This document shows positions 8,343 through 16,430 of a DNA stretch of 38,287 nucleotides, one piece after another. The position numbers were made by a program, and so were the translations under genes. The stretch is from an uncultured Candidatus Pelagibacter sp. (GTDB lineage Bacteria; Pseudomonadota; Alphaproteobacteria; Pelagibacterales; Pelagibacteraceae). Position 1 is the first letter of the stretch. Every line of letters starts with the position of its first letter. The notes under the pieces are model-generated. The model had not been told where the DNA came from, did not search any database, and saw nothing but the letters and a program-made list of their open reading frames with translations. The stretch is from NCBI GenBank assembly GCA_905618915.1, contig CAJQTI010000050.1, positions 1-38,287 of the forward strand, written 5' to 3'.

Positions 8343-8492
8343 ATTTATTTTCCCTCTCATTGTGTTTTTTTATAAAAAAGAACTCTCTCAAAAAAATAAA
8401 TCTAAAACAAGAGCTAATATCATTATTAACAACCTAAAATTACCGTGAACACTAGTATTTTTAATTTTACAGATTATAAACTCACTATTCAT

Positions 8493-10088
8493 ATGGATAA
8501 TTTTGATTATATAATTATTGGTGCTGGGTCAGCTGGCTGTGTTTTAGCTAATAGACTTTCAGAAAATCCAAATAACAAAGTACTTTTAATTGAAGCTGGT
8601 GGAAACGATTCCTACCCATGGATTCATATTCCAGTTGGGTATTATAAAACAATGCATAATCCAAAAACTGATTGGTGTTATAAAACAGAGCCTGATGAAA
8701 CGATGGAAAACAGATCTATACCCTACCCTAGAGGAAAAACTCTTGGTGGAAGCTCCTCTATAAACGGACTACTTTATATAAGAGGGCAAGAGCAAGATTA
8801 TGATATTTGGAGACAATTGGGAAATAAGGGTTGGAGCTGGAATGATGTTTTGCCTTATTTTTTAAAAGCTGAAAATCAAGAGCGCGGCCAAAGTCAATTT
8901 CATGGTGTTGGTGGACCATTATCTGTTTCAGACCAAAGAATAAAATTACCTATATTAGATGCTTTCATGAATGCAGCTCAAGAAATTGGCATTCCTAAAG
9001 TGAATGATTTTAACAAGGGTGATAATTTTGGATGTGGTTACTTTCAAGTAACAGAGCAAAATGGTTTAAGATGTAGCACAGCTGTAGGGTATTTAAATCC
9101 AATTAAGAATAGAAAAAATTTAAAGATTGAAACAAAGTGTCATGTTGAAAAGGTAAACTTTGAAAATAAAAAAGCTATCAGTGTTTCTTACTGGAAAAGT
9201 AATCAATCTTTTACAACTAAAGCAAACAAGGAAATAATTTTAAGTGCTGGTTCAATTGGTTCTGCACAAATTCTTCAAACTTCTGGTATTGGTAATGGTG
9301 AAAAATTATCTAAACTTGGAATTGATGTTGTAAAAAACTCTATTGGTGTAGGTAAAAACTTACAAGACCATTTAATGTTTAGACCTGTTTATAAAGTTAA
9401 AAATATTAAAACTTTGAATAAAAAGATTAACAGTCTAATTGGTAAATTAATGATTGGAATGGAATATGTTTTTTTAAGAAGTGGTCCAATGACTATGGGT
9501 GCTAGTCAACTTTGTGGATTTGCAAAAAGTGACTCATCTAAAGAAACTCCTAATTTACAATTTCACGTTCAACCAATTAGTACAGATAAATTGGGTGGTT
9601 CAAATTTACATGATTTTGCTGCATTCACCCCTACTGTGGCAAACATCAGACCAACGAGTAAAGGTGAAATTAATATTATAAGTAAAGACAGTAGAGAAAA
9701 TCCAAAGATTAAGATGAATTATCTTTCAAGTGATGAGGATCGGATAGTTGCTGCTAAAGGTTTAAGATTAATTAGAAAAATTGTTCTAGAAAGCAATGAA
9801 TTCAAACAATATGAACCTGAAGAATTTAGACCTGGTGCGAATATTCAAGATGACGAAGAGCTAGTGAAAGCTGCAAGTAATTACGCACAAACAATATTTC
9901 ATCCAGTAGGAACTTGTAAAATGGGTAATGATGAGAATTCAGTAGTGTCAGATGAATTAAAGGTTCATGGAATTGAAAACTTAAGAGTAATTGATGCTTC
10001 TGTTATGCCTAATATCACTTCTGGAAATACTAATGCACCAACAATAATGATTGCTGAAAAAGGTGCAGATATGATATTAAACAGATAA
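8493..10088 (+). CDS. GMC-family FAD-dependent alcohol dehydrogenase (choline dehydrogenase-like)
   Basis: 531 residues. The Rossmann FAD motif G-A-G-S-A-G is at residues 10-15 and the GMC signature G-K-T-L-G-G-S-S-S-I-N-G follows near 85-95. The C-terminal active-site blocks are H-P-V-G-T-C-K-M-G and N-T-N-A-P-T-I-M-I-A-E-K-G. The start is taken at the second Met (8493) because the FAD fold begins within ten residues of it; the earlier ATG at 8445 adds an unrelated leader. The family oxidises primary alcohols such as choline, and the characterised isethionate dehydrogenase IseJ also belongs here. It is divergent from a TRAP transporter and lies in a window with xsc, so isethionate is a testable substrate; choline is the main alternative, but no betaine-aldehyde dehydrogenase is adjacent. 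Confidence 0.88.
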   Translation: MDNFDYIIIGAGSAGCVLANRLSENPNNKVLLIEAGGNDSYPWIHIPVGYYKTMHNPKTDWCYKTEPDETMENRSIPYPRGKTLGGSSSINGLLYIRGQEQDYDIWRQLGNKGWSWNDVLPYFLKAENQERGQSQFHGVGGPLSVSDQRIKLPILDAFMNAAQEIGIPKVNDFNKGDNFGCGYFQVTEQNGLRCSTAVGYLNPIKNRKNLKIETKCHVEKVNFENKKAISVSYWKSNQSFTTKANKEIILSAGSIGSAQILQTSGIGNGEKLSKLGIDVVKNSIGVGKNLQDHLMFRPVYKVKNIKTLNKKINSLIGKLMIGMEYVFLRSGPMTMGASQLCGFAKSDSSKETPNLQFHVQPISTDKLGGSNLHDFAAFTPTVANIRPTSKGEINIISKDSRENPKIKMNYLSSDEDRIVAAKGLRLIRKIVLESNEFKQYEPEEFRPGANIQDDEELVKAASNYAQTIFHPVGTCKMGNDENSVVSDELKVHGIENLRVIDASVMPNITSGNTNAPTIMIAEKGADMILNR

Positions 10089-10678
10089 TGTTTACTGAAT
10101 TATTTGGTGCTGAACAACTTGTAATCTTAGGTCAAATTATTTTTATAGATTTAATTCTAGCAGGAGATAATGCCATTGTAATTGGAATGGTTGCTTCTAA
10201 ATTTCCAGTGGAGCAAAGAAAAAAAGTAATCTTTTGGGGAATAGGTGGTGCAGTAATTTTAAGAATTATTCTTACCATGTTAACTGCATACTTATTGCAA
10301 ATAACAGGACTAAGACTAATAGGTGGGTTGCTTCTTCTATATATAGTCTACAAACTTTACACTGATGTAATCAAAGGACAATCGGGTAATGAAGATATTA
10401 AAGTAGACAATTCAAGTTTCATAAAAGCTATTTGGACTGTGTTACTTGCTGATTTTACAATGAGTTTGGATAATGTTTTAGGTGTCGCTGGTGCTGCTGG
10501 AGATCATTATGTTTTGCTAATTTTTGGATTAGCTTTATCAATAATTCTTATGGCAACTGCTGCAACCGTAATATCAAGGTGGATTACCGAATATAAGTGG
10601 ATAGCTTGGGTTGGTTTGATTGCTATACTGGTTGTTGCAATTGAATTAATCTATACTGATTTAAAATTATTTATTTAA
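10088..10678 (+). CDS. TerC/YjbE-family integral membrane protein
   Basis: 196 residues with about six membrane helices. The TerC signature is clear: D-L-I-L-A-G-D-N-A-I-V-I-G in the first helix pair and the matching D-F-T-M-S-L-D-N-V-L-G-V-A in the second half, each with the buried Asp-Asn pair thought to handle metal ions. Characterised relatives efflux Mn2+ or support metalation of exported enzymes. The start overlaps the GMC dehydrogenase stop (TAATG at 10086-10090), and the next SDR begins directly at the base after its stop, so it is translated as part of this run. Confidence 0.88.
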   Translation: MFTELFGAEQLVILGQIIFIDLILAGDNAIVIGMVASKFPVEQRKKVIFWGIGGAVILRIILTMLTAYLLQITGLRLIGGLLLLYIVYKLYTDVIKGQSGNEDIKVDNSSFIKAIWTVLLADFTMSLDNVLGVAGAAGDHYVLLIFGLALSIILMATAATVISRWITEYKWIAWVGLIAILVVAIELIYTDLKLFI

Positions 10679-11437
10679 ATGTACTTACAAAAAATAAATC
10701 TTAAAAACAAATATGCATTAGTTACAGGTGCTGGTAAAGGCCTGGGCAGAGCCTGCTCTATTGCATTAGCAGAAGCTGGAGCAACAATCATTGCATTAAG
10801 TAGAACTCAATCAGATCTTGATAAACTTGAAAAAGAAATAAAAAAAATCAAAGGCAAAGTTATCAAAATTAATTGTGATGTAATGAATTACAAAGATTTA
10901 AAAGAAAACCTAGATAAGATTAAAATTATAGATATTTTAGTTAATAATGCTGGCACAAATATTCCAGAACCTTTTGAAAAAATTAAACAAGAAAGTATGA
11001 ACTACTTGGTAGATTTAAACCTAAAAGCTGCTTTTAATGTGGCTCAATTAGTTGTTAAAAAGATGTTAAAAAATAAAAAAAGAGGTGGATCAATTATTAA
11101 TATGTCTTCTCAACTTGGTCATGTTGGGATGTCTGGTAGAAATGTTTATAATATGACAAAATTTGGTATTGAAGGTTTAACTAAAGGTATGGGTGTTGAG
11201 CTTGCAAAAAATAATATCAGAGTAAATACAGTGGCCCCTACTTTTGTAGAAACGCCAATGGTTAAAAGATTTTTTAAGAATAAAAAATTTAAAAAACTTG
11301 CTTTAGGAAACATTCCAATAGGCAGAGCTGCAACAGAAAGTGATGTTGCAACAAGTGTTTGTTTTTTAGCTTCTTCTGCATCATCAATGATTACAGGAAC
11401 ATCTATAGTAATAGATGGTGGTTGGACTGCTCAATAA
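10679..11437 (+). CDS. Short-chain dehydrogenase/reductase (SDR)
   Basis: 252 residues. T-G-A-G-K-G-L-G at residues 16-23 binds the nucleotide, and S41-R42 after the second strand suggests NADP. N-N-A-G is at 89-92 and the catalytic residues are S143/S144, Y157 and K161. The end, I-V-I-D-G-G-W-T-A-Q, is standard. It sits with zero spacing after the TerC gene and overlaps the M23 gene as TAATG. Gluconate-5-dehydrogenase-like and sugar-alcohol SDRs are close in pattern. The HpsO step of dihydroxypropanesulfonate breakdown is also done by an SDR, but nothing in this sequence singles that out. Confidence 0.85.
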   Translation: MYLQKINLKNKYALVTGAGKGLGRACSIALAEAGATIIALSRTQSDLDKLEKEIKKIKGKVIKINCDVMNYKDLKENLDKIKIIDILVNNAGTNIPEPFEKIKQESMNYLVDLNLKAAFNVAQLVVKKMLKNKKRGGSIINMSSQLGHVGMSGRNVYNMTKFGIEGLTKGMGVELAKNNIRVNTVAPTFVETPMVKRFFKNKKFKKLALGNIPIGRAATESDVATSVCFLASSASSMITGTSIVIDGGWTAQ

Positions 11438-12222
11438 TGCCTAGATTGCTAATATTAATAGCAATTTTTTTTACAACTCAATCTTTTGCGGCAGAATTTC
11501 AGGGAAAATTTATTCAAGGACATTACATTATTGGAAAAACTGAGCCTGGTGCTTCAATCTTAGTAGATAAAAAAAAAGTTAAAGTCTCAAAGGATGGTTA
11601 TTTTGCATTTGGGATTGAAAAAGATAGAAAATTTGACATTACAATCACTGAAAACAATAACAAAATTGTAAAAAAAATTAAAAAGAGAAAATATAATATT
11701 CAAAAAATTGAAGGGCTGCCTAAAAAAAAAGTTACACCACCTGAAGAATTTTATGCAAGGATTAAAAAAGAAAACAAATTAATAGCTGATGCAAGAGAGA
11801 TTGAAAGTGACTTACAGTTTTTTAAAGAAAAATTTATTATTCCTGTTGATGATGCAATAATAACTGGTGTTTACGGTAGTCAAAGAATTTTAAATGGCCT
11901 ACCCAAATGGCCACACTATGGTTTGGATTTTGCTCAAAAAAAAGGCACTCCTGTTAAAGCAATGAATAATGGTATTGTCACTCTAGCTGAAAAAGATTTG
12001 TTTTATACCGGTGCTACTTTAATATTTGATCACGGTCATGGAATTTCAACTCTCTATATGCATATGGATAAAATTTTTGTAAATGTGGGGGATCACGTTA
12101 AAAAAGGAGATATTATTGCAACTGTTGGTTCTTCAGGTAGATCAACTGGACCTCATCTTGACGTAAGACTTAATTGGTTTGGTACTAGACTAGATCCTGC
12201 AACAATTTTAGAAATCAAGTAG
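11437..12222 (+). CDS. Exported M23 (LytM) peptidase-like protein with altered metal site
   Basis: The start is ATG 11437, overlapping the SDR stop as TAATG; it gives a signal peptide of about 19 residues (M-P-R-L-L-I ... S-F-A-A-E). A beta-rich N-terminal domain (about 20-95) and a charged linker precede the LytM domain (about 140-260). H160 and D164 (H-Y-G-L-D) form the first half of the zinc site. The usual H-x-H is G-P-H-L-D here (H240, D242), so the last metal ligand is Asp in place of His. Related proteobacterial proteins with the same H-L-D are known to me, so it may be a subfamily trait and still active on peptidoglycan. Confidence 0.85.
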   Translation: MPRLLILIAIFFTTQSFAAEFQGKFIQGHYIIGKTEPGASILVDKKKVKVSKDGYFAFGIEKDRKFDITITENNNKIVKKIKKRKYNIQKIEGLPKKKVTPPEEFYARIKKENKLIADAREIESDLQFFKEKFIIPVDDAIITGVYGSQRILNGLPKWPHYGLDFAQKKGTPVKAMNNGIVTLAEKDLFYTGATLIFDHGHGISTLYMHMDKIFVNVGDHVKKGDIIATVGSSGRSTGPHLDVRLNWFGTRLDPATILEIK

Positions 12223-12228
12223 ATCTTA

Positions 12229-13086
12229 ATGATAATGTCTAAACAATCTATAGGTATAATATTTGCAATTCTTGCTTATTTTTCTTTCTCCATATTAGAT
12301 GCTACACAAAAAACATTAATCTTATATCACTCCGTATTTCAATTATTACTTGTTAAGTACTTTTTTGTTTTATTTTTAAGCCTAGTAGAATCAAAAAGAA
12401 AAAATAATATTAATTTTTACAAATCAAAAAAAATTAAGTTACAAATTTTCAGGAGTTTATTATCTGTTATAGAATCTGGATGCTTTGTATTATCTTTTAA
12501 ATATCTATCACTTGCAGACACTCACAGTGTAGGCTCTTTAGCACCGGTGATTGTTGTTGCTTTATCAGCTATTTTTTTAAAAGAAAAAGTATCCACAAAA
12601 ACATGGATAGCTATTTTTGTTGGATTTGTCGGTGTTTTAATTATTTTAAGACCAACCTCTTCAATTTTTGATCCTAAAGCCTTATTGCCACTTTTAGCAG
12701 CATTTGTATTGGGACTCTATCAAGTTGTAACAAAAAAAGTGTCTGAACATGACACGACTGAAACATCATTATTTTATACGTCCATCATTGGTATTTTTAT
12801 TATGTCTTTGTTGGCTTCAAACTTTTGGACTCCAGTATCCTCATCGTCTTACATTCTTTTTTTAATTGTTGGTATTTTTTTCTCATTAGGAATTTATCTT
12901 CAAATAATTGCTTTAAGTATGGCTAGCGCAAGCATTATTCAACCTTTTCATTATACTTTGATATTTTGGGCTATAATTTTTGGTTATATTTTTTATAACG
13001 ATATTCCTGATTTATTTACAATTGTTGGAGCTGTGATAATAACGCTTTCTGGTATTTTTGTACTTACTCAATCTACAAAGGATTAA
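12229..13086 (+). CDS. EamA/DMT-family transporter
   Basis: 285 residues with ten predicted membrane helices in two EamA halves. The first half ends in A-P-V-I-V-V-A-L-S-A-I-F-L-K-E-K-V and G-V-L-I-I-L-R-P, both typical, and the second half ends in G-A-V-I-I-T-L-S-G-I-F-V-L. Such carriers export amino acids, metabolites or drugs, or import some solutes; the substrate cannot be inferred. It begins 6 bases after the M23 gene. Two Met codons (12229 and 12235) are both possible starts, with no clear ribosome-binding site to choose between them. Confidence 0.85.
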   Translation: MIMSKQSIGIIFAILAYFSFSILDATQKTLILYHSVFQLLLVKYFFVLFLSLVESKRKNNINFYKSKKIKLQIFRSLLSVIESGCFVLSFKYLSLADTHSVGSLAPVIVVALSAIFLKEKVSTKTWIAIFVGFVGVLIILRPTSSIFDPKALLPLLAAFVLGLYQVVTKKVSEHDTTETSLFYTSIIGIFIMSLLASNFWTPVSSSSYILFLIVGIFFSLGIYLQIIALSMASASIIQPFHYTLIFWAIIFGYIFYNDIPDLFTIVGAVIITLSGIFVLTQSTKD

Positions 13087-13143
13087 ATTAATAAATAAGT
13101 TTTAATCTAGACTAAATCTTTTAATTATATTAATTAACTAAGA

Positions 13144-13920
13144 ATGAAAAAAACCTTAATAGAAAAAACAGCAGATAAATTAGTTAACGCATTTGTTAAC
13201 AATAAAATAATCGCACCCCTTCCAACAAAATTTACAAGAAAATTAAGTGAGGCTGAAAAGCTAAGAAAATTATGTGAGAGTAAAATTAAAGATCCAATAA
13301 TTGGATTTAAAGCTGCAGGAACAGGTATACCTGTCATGAAAAAGCTTAAAGAAAAAAAGCCTTTCTATGCTTCTATTTTTGAAAAGAATTTCATAAAAAG
13401 TGGAAAAAAAGTAAAAATTAATAAATCTACTTTAGGTGTAGAGCTTGAAGTTTGTTACCTAATTAAGAAAAACTTTTTCTCATCTAAAGGGTCAATTACT
13501 ATGAAAAATGTGACAAAGCACATTTCACATATGGCTCCTTGTATTGAGATTATTGGTTATAGGCAAAAGAAAAAAGGCATAACTAGTTTTGGCGATTTAT
13601 GTAGTGATTTTGGTGCTAATGTTAAGTTTTTGATTGGGCTAAAGAAAAAATATAAAAAAATTAATATTGGAAACTTAAAGACAAATATTGCTAATAAAAA
13701 AATTAGACAAAGTGTTGATGGGAATACAAACACTGTTTACATAAACCCACTAAACTCACTTAGATTTGTTCTTAATGAACTTAAGAAAGATAAAATTAAT
13801 CTAAATAAAGATTTTTATGTTTTTACTGGTTCTACTGTAGGTGTTGTTCCTATTTTAGGAAAAGGGCTATATGTAGGAAAAATAGAAAAGCTTGGAACAG
13901 CTAAAGCTATTATTAATTAA
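13144..13920 (+). CDS. 2-keto-4-pentenoate hydratase / fumarylacetoacetate hydrolase-fold protein
   Basis: 258 residues with the MhpD-like layout: an N-terminal helical part, I-I-G-F-K-A-A-G-T, the metal-binding G-V-E-L-E-V pattern near residue 100, and the C-terminal V-F-T-G-S-T-V-G-V-V-P-I block. In aromatic catabolism these enzymes hydrate 2-hydroxypenta-2,4-dienoate or decarboxylate oxalocrotonate, but no other meta-cleavage gene is in the window. It overlaps the M24 gene as TAATG (13918-13922), so the two products probably act together on one non-aromatic substrate. Lysine content is higher than usual, consistent with the base composition. Confidence 0.75.
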   Translation: MKKTLIEKTADKLVNAFVNNKIIAPLPTKFTRKLSEAEKLRKLCESKIKDPIIGFKAAGTGIPVMKKLKEKKPFYASIFEKNFIKSGKKVKINKSTLGVELEVCYLIKKNFFSSKGSITMKNVTKHISHMAPCIEIIGYRQKKKGITSFGDLCSDFGANVKFLIGLKKKYKKINIGNLKTNIANKKIRQSVDGNTNTVYINPLNSLRFVLNELKKDKINLNKDFYVFTGSTVGVVPILGKGLYVGKIEKLGTAKAIIN

Positions 13921-15071
13921 TGGCGCTTCACTTTAGTAAAGAAGAGTTTGAAAAAAGAAAGTTAAAAACTTTACAATCTATGAAAGAGCAAAATCTTGAT
14001 GCTCTACTAATGTTTAGACAGGAGTCAATGTTCTGGCTTACAGGCTATGACACCTTTGGTTATGTTTTTTTTCAAACTTTAATATTAGATCAAAAAGGAA
14101 ATGTTATTCTTTTGACAAGGGCTCCAGATTTAAGACAAGCACAAAACACCTCAAATATTAAAGATATAAGAATTTGGGTTGATAAAGATCAGTCAAACCC
14201 AACTGAAGATCTTAAAGTTATTTTAAATGATCTTAATTTAAAAGGTAAGAAAGTTGGTATTGAATATGAAGCTTATGGTATGACAGGTCGTAACGCTTTA
14301 AGACTTAATAAATCATTAGAAAGTTACTGTGAAGTAGAAGATCAATCAGAATTAATAACCAAACATAGAGTTATTAAATCCACTGAAGAAATTGTTTACG
14401 TAAAGAAAGCTGCAGAACTTGCAGATAAAGCTCTAGATGAGGCTTGGAAATATACAAAAGCTGGAGCCTCTGAAGCAAAAATTTTAGCAGAAATGCAAAG
14501 AGTAGTTCTTGAAAATGGTGGTGACTATCCAGCTAACGAATATATTATTGGCTCAGGACACAATGCCCTTCTATGCAGATATCAATCTGAAAAGAGAAAT
14601 TTATCAGATACAGACCAATTAAGTATTGAATGGGCTGGTACTTTTAAACATTACCATTCTGCAATGTTTAGAACTATTCCTATTGGAAAGGCTGACCCAA
14701 AACATATTAAAATGCATGAAGCATGTGTTGAAGCTTTAAATAATTGTGCAAAAACTTTGATACCTGGAAAAACAGCAGGAGATGTCTTTGATATTCATGC
14801 TAAAACCTTTGATGATCTTGGTTATAATAAAGCAAGAATGAATGCATGTGGTTATTCTTTAGGCTCAACGTTTTCACCTAATTGGATGGACTGGCCAATG
14901 TTATATACTGGTAATCCTTATAAGATTGTTCCTGGTAATGTCTTCTTCATGCACATGATATTGATGGATTCAGACAATGAATTAGCCATGAATTTAGGAG
15001 AAACCTATCTTGTAACCGAGAATGGTAACGAAAGATTAGGTAAGCAAAAACTTGATTTAGTTGTCTTATAA
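13920..15071 (+). CDS. M24 (Xaa-Pro peptidase / creatinase-fold) protein lacking most metal ligands
   Basis: 383 residues with the creatinase N-terminal domain (about 10-145) and the pita-bread domain (about 160-380). The five metal ligands of M24 peptidases are mostly absent: the first Asp is E237 (S-I-E-W-A-G), the second is A248 (H-S-A-M-F-R-T), the His is Y312 (G-Y-S-L-G) and the first Glu is H345 (F-F-M-H-M); only the last Glu (E361) is kept. This fits the metal-free hydrolase branch that includes creatinase and ectoine hydrolase (DoeA/EutD), not a true aminopeptidase. A doeB-like deacetylase is not seen. It is translationally coupled to the hydratase-like gene. Confidence 0.82.
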   Translation: MALHFSKEEFEKRKLKTLQSMKEQNLDALLMFRQESMFWLTGYDTFGYVFFQTLILDQKGNVILLTRAPDLRQAQNTSNIKDIRIWVDKDQSNPTEDLKVILNDLNLKGKKVGIEYEAYGMTGRNALRLNKSLESYCEVEDQSELITKHRVIKSTEEIVYVKKAAELADKALDEAWKYTKAGASEAKILAEMQRVVLENGGDYPANEYIIGSGHNALLCRYQSEKRNLSDTDQLSIEWAGTFKHYHSAMFRTIPIGKADPKHIKMHEACVEALNNCAKTLIPGKTAGDVFDIHAKTFDDLGYNKARMNACGYSLGSTFSPNWMDWPMLYTGNPYKIVPGNVFFMHMILMDSDNELAMNLGETYLVTENGNERLGKQKLDLVVL

Positions 15072-15102
15072 GAGTCTGTCTTACAGTCTGTCACCTAGTC
15101 AT

Positions 15103-15151
15103 CATATAAAATCCTATAACCCAGAACCACGATCCCTAAAAGTTTTTTCAT
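15103..15151 (-). repeat. Signal-peptide repeat, copy A (vestigial)
   Basis: 49 bases that on the minus strand read ATG then M-K-K-L-L-G-I-V-V-L-G before running into an unrelated tail and a TAG at 15095. By eye it differs from copy C at about 3 of 49 positions. Its ATG overlaps the TGA of the upstream membrane-protein gene as ATGA (15151-15148). The lipobox part of the signal peptide is missing, so it is a remnant, though a short peptide could still be translated. Confidence 0.8.
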
Positions 15152-15567
15152 CTAATATCTTTGAGTCCCTTTAACGTTGAGTAATATATATATATTGTTA
15201 AACCGTTTCTAATAAAATGACCAAGTGTATCTAAATCAAGGCCATTTTTTATTACAAAAGAAAGGTCACCCAAGATAGCAAAAATTATTAATGCTGCTGG
15301 TAATATTGTTGCAGTATTTACAATGACTTTTTTATAAATCTTCAAAATTATAAATGCTGAAAAAAATCCAGCAATAACTCCTGAAATAAAAGAGCTTGTT
15401 ATAATCTTAAAAAAACTAGGAAAGTTCCAGAAGGCAACATAATCATTAAACCAAACAATAAAGTTTCCAATATAGTTTCCACCTACTTGTCCTAATACAG
15501 CTAAAGGAATAAAAACTAATGAAACCAGCAAACTTATGGCGTGATTTGACCAACTAATTTTTTTCAT
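15148..15567 (-). CDS. Small multi-helix membrane protein, unknown function
   Basis: I set the start at ATG 15567, which overlaps the stop of the MGLFD gene upstream as ATGA; a longer frame to 15603 would overlap that gene by 40 bases. The product has 139 residues with about four membrane helices (around residues 10-27, 50-75, 80-105 and 110-130) and an acidic G-D-L-S-F-V-I-K-N-G-L-D-L-D-T-L-G segment. I do not recognise a family. Its TGA overlaps the ATG of signal-peptide repeat A. It is the last intact gene of the minus-strand island run. Confidence 0.6.
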   Translation of the reverse strand: MKKISWSNHAISLLVSLVFIPLAVLGQVGGNYIGNFIVWFNDYVAFWNFPSFFKIITSSFISGVIAGFFSAFIILKIYKKVIVNTATILPAALIIFAILGDLSFVIKNGLDLDTLGHFIRNGLTIYIYYSTLKGLKDIR

Positions 15568-15932
15568 TTTTTTAAACCAATATGTTTTTCCATTAATGGC
15601 CATCTAGAATCTAATTTATTTTTTTTTCTTTCTTTTTGCATAGTTTTGATATCACTAGATATAGCCACAATACTGATATAATTGATGTCTGTTTGATTAA
15701 AGTCTTCGATATGGCCTAATTTTTTTTCTTTTTGTAAAAACATTTTAATTCTTCTTTGAAGTTCTTTGCCCATGATAGTTTTTTTAGTGGTATCTTCTAC
15801 CCAACTTAAGTACATACCAAACTCTAAACCCATAAGACCATGATATTTTTCATCAAGGAGAGGAGTTTTTGTATCATTTTTTTTATTAGACTTAGTTTTT
15901 TGTTGGCCAAATATTGTATCAAATAAACCCAT
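15564..15932 (-). CDS. MGLFD-type small protein 1, unknown function
   Basis: 122 residues. The N-terminus M-G-L-F-D-T-I-F-G-Q-Q-K-T-K-S matches that of a second island gene (18445-18783; M-G-L-F-D-F-F-Y-G-N-S-K-T), also at DNA level around the start. A charged linker follows, then a helical domain with Y-H-G-L-M-G-L-E-F-G-M-Y-L-S-W and many Lys residues. No signal peptide or membrane helix is seen, so it is probably cytoplasmic. It starts 8 bases after the Lys-rich gene and overlaps the membrane-protein gene as ATGA. The bodies of the two MGLFD proteins do not align well by eye. Confidence 0.6.
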   Translation of the reverse strand: MGLFDTIFGQQKTKSNKKNDTKTPLLDEKYHGLMGLEFGMYLSWVEDTTKKTIMGKELQRRIKMFLQKEKKLGHIEDFNQTDINYISIVAISSDIKTMQKERKKNKLDSRWPLMEKHIGLKK

Positions 15933-15940
15933 AATAAATT

Positions 15941-16288
15941 TTAACCAAATAAACCTTTTTTTAAACCGTAAGCTTTTCTAAGTTCTCTATTTTCTAATGC
16001 CACTGAAGCAAGAACATAAGATGAAGCAAAAAAGAAATTATCGTACCATTTTTTTTTCTTGAACCATGAATGATATTTATTTCTTTTCATGTATTCGACT
16101 ATTTCATCATATATTTCTTCACAAGAAATAGTTTTTAAATCAATATATCCAGTCATTTCATATCTTCTAATCCAGGAACCAAAGCCATGAAATACTTCGC
16201 CTAAAAGCATTCTAAATGATAATGGAAGTTGAATTATTTCTGCCTCCATATGAGTGTCAAAAAAGTTTTTATCAAAATTATCGATCAA
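15941..16288 (-). CDS. Unknown protein with a frameshifted Lys-rich N-terminus
   Basis: The uninterrupted frame with a usable start codon begins at a TTG (16288) and gives 115 residues (L-P-L-S-F-R-M-L-L-G, F-K-K-K-K-W-Y-D-N, ending G-L-K-K-G-L-F-G). The same frame stays open upstream for about 46 more codons that are very Lys-rich, up to a run of 16 A. Just beyond that run is an ATG (16431-16429) that overlaps the stop of the preceding gene as TAATG, the same coupling used by its neighbours, but one base out of frame. I therefore think the true or ancestral start is 16431 and that the poly-A run is short by one base, or is corrected by slippage. The family is unknown. Confidence 0.55.
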   Translation of the reverse strand: MIDNFDKNFFDTHMEAEIIQLPLSFRMLLGEVFHGFGSWIRRYEMTGYIDLKTISCEEIYDEIVEYMKRNKYHSWFKKKKWYDNFFFASSYVLASVALENRELRKAYGLKKGLFG

Positions 16289-16407
16289 ATGTTGCAGATA
16301 TTCAGAATATGTATTGCTAGATATTTTTTTAAAATGGATACTTTTTGAAACAATTTTTATTTGTTTTTTTGCTTTCTTAGATTTCTTAACTTTTTTAACT
16401 TTTTTAG

Positions 16408-16423
16408 TTTTTTTTTTTTTTTT
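16408..16423 (-). repeat. Homopolymer of 16 A that breaks the coupled start
   Basis: On the minus strand the sequence ATGGTTAT (16431-16424) is followed by A x16 and then CT. With 17 or 14 A the coupled ATG would be in frame with the long Lys-rich extension of the gene ending at 15941. With 16 it reads M-V-I-K-K-K-K-K-N and stops. This is either a sequencing or replication slip, or a site of transcriptional slippage. Confidence 0.8.
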
Positions 16424-16430
16424 ATAACCA

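Noticed and set aside
8445-8492. Earlier ATG for the GMC gene
   Set aside because: Adds 16 residues with no relation to the family; the FAD motif begins ten residues after the second Met.
9499-9681. 60-residue plus-strand ORF inside the GMC gene
   Set aside because: Frame-shifted shadow of the GMC dehydrogenase with atypical composition; the main frame has clear family motifs throughout.
8493-10088. Choline dehydrogenase betA
   Set aside because: Family fits, but no betaine-aldehyde dehydrogenase, choline carrier or regulator is adjacent, so the specific name is not supported.
13920-15071. DMSP lyase DddP (an M24-fold enzyme)
   Set aside because: DddP keeps metal ligands and is longer; this protein has lost four of the five ligands.
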